Below, piece after piece: positions 61,900 to 64,000 of a stretch of 64,000 nt of DNA. The DNA lies in contig BSQZ01000078.1 in assembly GCA_033239005.1 (NCBI GenBank), forward strand, positions 2,022,042-2,086,041. The letters are read 5' to 3'. The notes beneath the pieces were generated by a model. The model was given only the letters and a program-made list of their open reading frames with translations, had not been told where the DNA came from and did not search any database. The translations under genes were made by a program, and so were the position numbers. Position 1 is the first letter of the stretch. Each line of letters opens with the position of its first letter. The stretch is from Lamellibrachia satsuma. Its lineage: Eukaryota; Annelida; Polychaeta; Sabellida; Siboglinidae.

Positions 61900-64000
61900 A
61901 TGGCTGGTTGTACCGAAATTACAGTAAATGTATATATAGAAAGAAATACAATCTCCGTATGGACGTACCATCAGACGTACGACCAGCGCCAATACATACT
62001 ACATAATAAGTATGTCTTAAAAAAAGCAAGTTCACTAATGCGGATGCACGGTGAGATGTTGTCTCAGCTGATACAGCATTGCAAATCCAACCGTCTGCGA
62101 CGACGTGCCCTCCGAGAGCCAGGTAAATCCTTAGGCTAAGCAGTCATACAGGCGGCCCTGAACTTGCCGACAAACAGGCAGGCGCAATTGAGACAACATG
62201 CATCAAAATCACGCGACGTCAGTGCCGTAAGGTACAAACCACATCGTGGCGAACACGTGACACAGAGACGCGACGACTGTGAACAACGCGACGATCGAAC
62301 ACCACGCACCCATTATCGCTCGTAACAGCATGATGGAAGGACGCAGCCACGATTCGGTGTCAGTGATAAACTGCAACGGCAAGGCTACAATACCAGAACA
62401 AAAGCTGAGAAATGCAGACATTGTGGAGCAAAAAATATCCACATGCAGAATCCTGCCCAGTGAGGGGGAAAACACGCAAATACTGCCACAGACATAATCA
62501 TTTTGCCAAATTATGCAGATAAACAAAATGTGCTGCAGTCAATGACAATGAAGTCAGCACACGAGCATCAGATTACCCTAAGCGTCCACAATGTGCAGAG
62601 TCATCGGAATCGAGCGATGACGTTTGTCTACTGCTACAGTATACAAGGCACAAAAGCAAGGTCAACAGTCATGTAAAAATCAGTTATGTTGATTGCAAAG
62701 TCATGATCGACACTGGCGCTTCGTGGATATACTGGACACAAACACGTACGAAAAGATCGGCAAACCACAACTCGCAAAGCGGTATCTGATACGATTAGCC
62801 ATATGGAGGCTGACCTGCGCTCACTGTCATAGGTCGATGTACGGTGTCAGTGGAAACAAAACGCAGCATACAGCGCCAAGACTTCCATGTTGTTGAGACT
62901 GGGGACGACGCGCTCCAACAGCATTGGTTCAACGTCGAACTCCGTTTCATATGAGAAAGAAAGTTGAAACAGAAGTCGACAACCTGCTAAAACAAGACAT
63001 TATCGAAAAAGTCGAAATAGTGCCAACCCCATGTGTCTCACCCATCGCTATAAATTGTGTCACCCAAGAAAGAATAAACACAAGTCTGTGTAGACATGCG
63101 CCAGCCGAATAAAGCGATACTGCATGAGGGACACCAAATGCCAACGGTCGGTGAGCTGATCAATTACTTGAATGGAGCAAAAGTATTCAGCAAAGTAGAC
63201 TTGCGCTCAGGCTACCACCAACTGGAACTTGACTCCAATTCATGCTCCTTCACCACGTTTAATGCACACATCGGACTCTTTCGATACAAACGATTGAACT
63301 TTGGTGTATGCCCTGCATCAGAAGTGTTTAAGAGAAAAGGTGGTGCATTATCTCAAAGGCATCAGAAACATCACCGATGGCATCCTGATATACGGAGCTA
63401 CTCAGACAGAACATGACATTGCATTCGAAGCTCTCTTCAAACGACTTGAAGAAAATGGTCTCACACTCAACAAGGCAAAGTGCGAGTTCAACCGAGATAA
63501 CGTTGAATTCTTCGGAATCGAAAAGAAGGTACATGCAATCCGTGAAACAAAACCGTCGGGAAATTTCTCTGAACCGAATCATAGTCGACGCAAGCCCCGT
63601 TGTTCTAGTTGCGATATTTGTGCAAGAAGGTTGAGCGGTATCTTACACAAGCAAAGCGCTTACAGACACAAAGTCGACACAGCCAAGCAGAACGTGAAGC
63701 CTTAGGCGCCGACTGGGCATGCGAACATTATAACATGTATGTTTGAGGAGCTTCCTACTTCACAGTGATAATTAATCAAGCCGCGCGAACGCATTTGGCA
63801 GAAAGAACGACCACCACTGAGAATGAAGAGATATATAGGGTCTACGTCTGCAAATGTACAAATTCACTATCGAGAATCGTCCAGGCAGCGAAAAGCAGAA
63901 ATACTGTTGCAGAAGAATACGTCTCGTTCATCACCGAAACGTCAACGCCAAAATAACCTGGCATGACGTCAGAGAAGCCTCATCTAAAGATGACGCGATA
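61900..64000 (+). mobile_element. Decayed Ty3/Gypsy LTR retrotransposon, gag to pol, running off the right edge
   Basis: In order on the plus strand: a gag-like end (KSNRLRRRALREPGKSLG, about 62083-62137); a CCHC-type knuckle region (CRHCGAK, then frame-changed HNHFAKLC, about 62412-62516); an aspartic protease motif (VMIDTGAS, about 62700-62726) followed by a frame change; reverse transcriptase pieces (FHMRKKVETEVDNLLKQDII at about 62943; VFSKVDLRSGYHQLEL at about 63183; YKRLNFGV; TDGILIYG at about 63376); an RNase H piece (about 63578-63630); and further weak pol similarity to the end. Multiple frame changes separate these blocks. In the active-site box the second Asp of the usual DD is Gly. 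This copy is non-functional. No LTR or integrase is visible in the window. Confidence 0.85.

Noticed and set aside
61641..61900. 5' LTR of the Gypsy element
   Set aside because: No TG...CA-bounded direct repeat partner or primer binding site could be identified, and the 3' end of the element is outside the window.

Overview
This is eukaryotic nuclear DNA: AT-rich, intron-split and crowded with minisatellites and decayed transposable elements. It has no bacterial-style gene order, ribosome binding sites or operons. The one clear host gene is a SIPA1L-type (SPA-1/SPAR family) Rap GTPase-activating protein, which points to an animal. The decayed repeats (Gypsy, MULE, several non-LTR lineages, a tRNA-derived SINE with a GCGCTATATAA-type tail) resemble those of marine invertebrates. 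A mollusc or another lophotrochozoan is my guess, not a demonstrated result.

Layout. The segment 1-16.3 kb is the minus-strand SIPA1L gene. Its large first coding exon is at 14699-16343, followed by exons at 6781-6944, 6151-6339, 2555-2653, 2213-2316, 1616-1773, 944-1050 and 446-580. The gene runs off the left edge before its PDZ and coiled-coil parts. Splice phases agree at every junction except one: an exon of about 26 codons is missing between 6151 and 2653, where two large tandem arrays sit. Intron 1 (6945-14698) holds 36- and 37-bp arrays, a split GTCT-rich array and a LINE fragment. The segment 16.3-48.6 kb is mostly non-coding. It contains many arrays (20, 22, 28, 22, 41, about 33, 52 and 43 bp units), a dead LINE with a nested insertion (22.8-23.9 kb), a tRNA-type SINE (38.0-38.3 kb) and one short possible secreted-peptide ORF (43.7 kb). 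A possible orphan first exon lies at 48624-48791.

The segment 49.6-64 kb is a transposon graveyard. It holds a LINE C-terminus (49.6-49.9 kb), a roughly 1.4-kb module repeated in tandem (51.96-55.02 kb), another LINE 3' end with an ATCA tail (55.03-55.79 kb) and a MITE with imperfect TIRs (56.6-56.9 kb). These are followed by a 30-bp array running into a broken MULE transposase (57.0-58.5 kb), a 430-bp palindrome around an AT tract (59.1-59.6 kb), a second damaged MITE copy, a 60-bp array (60.27-61.64 kb) and a frame-broken Gypsy gag-pol that leaves the window at the right edge.

I see no coherent new multi-gene system. The most interesting signals concern how minisatellites arise and interact with genes. 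One array is made of duplicated copies of an exon end with its splice donor. Two arrays with different periods grew from one seed. A tandem duplication has array units patched into one copy. One array was amplified from a LINE codon stretch, and one coding exon seems to be missing beside arrays.
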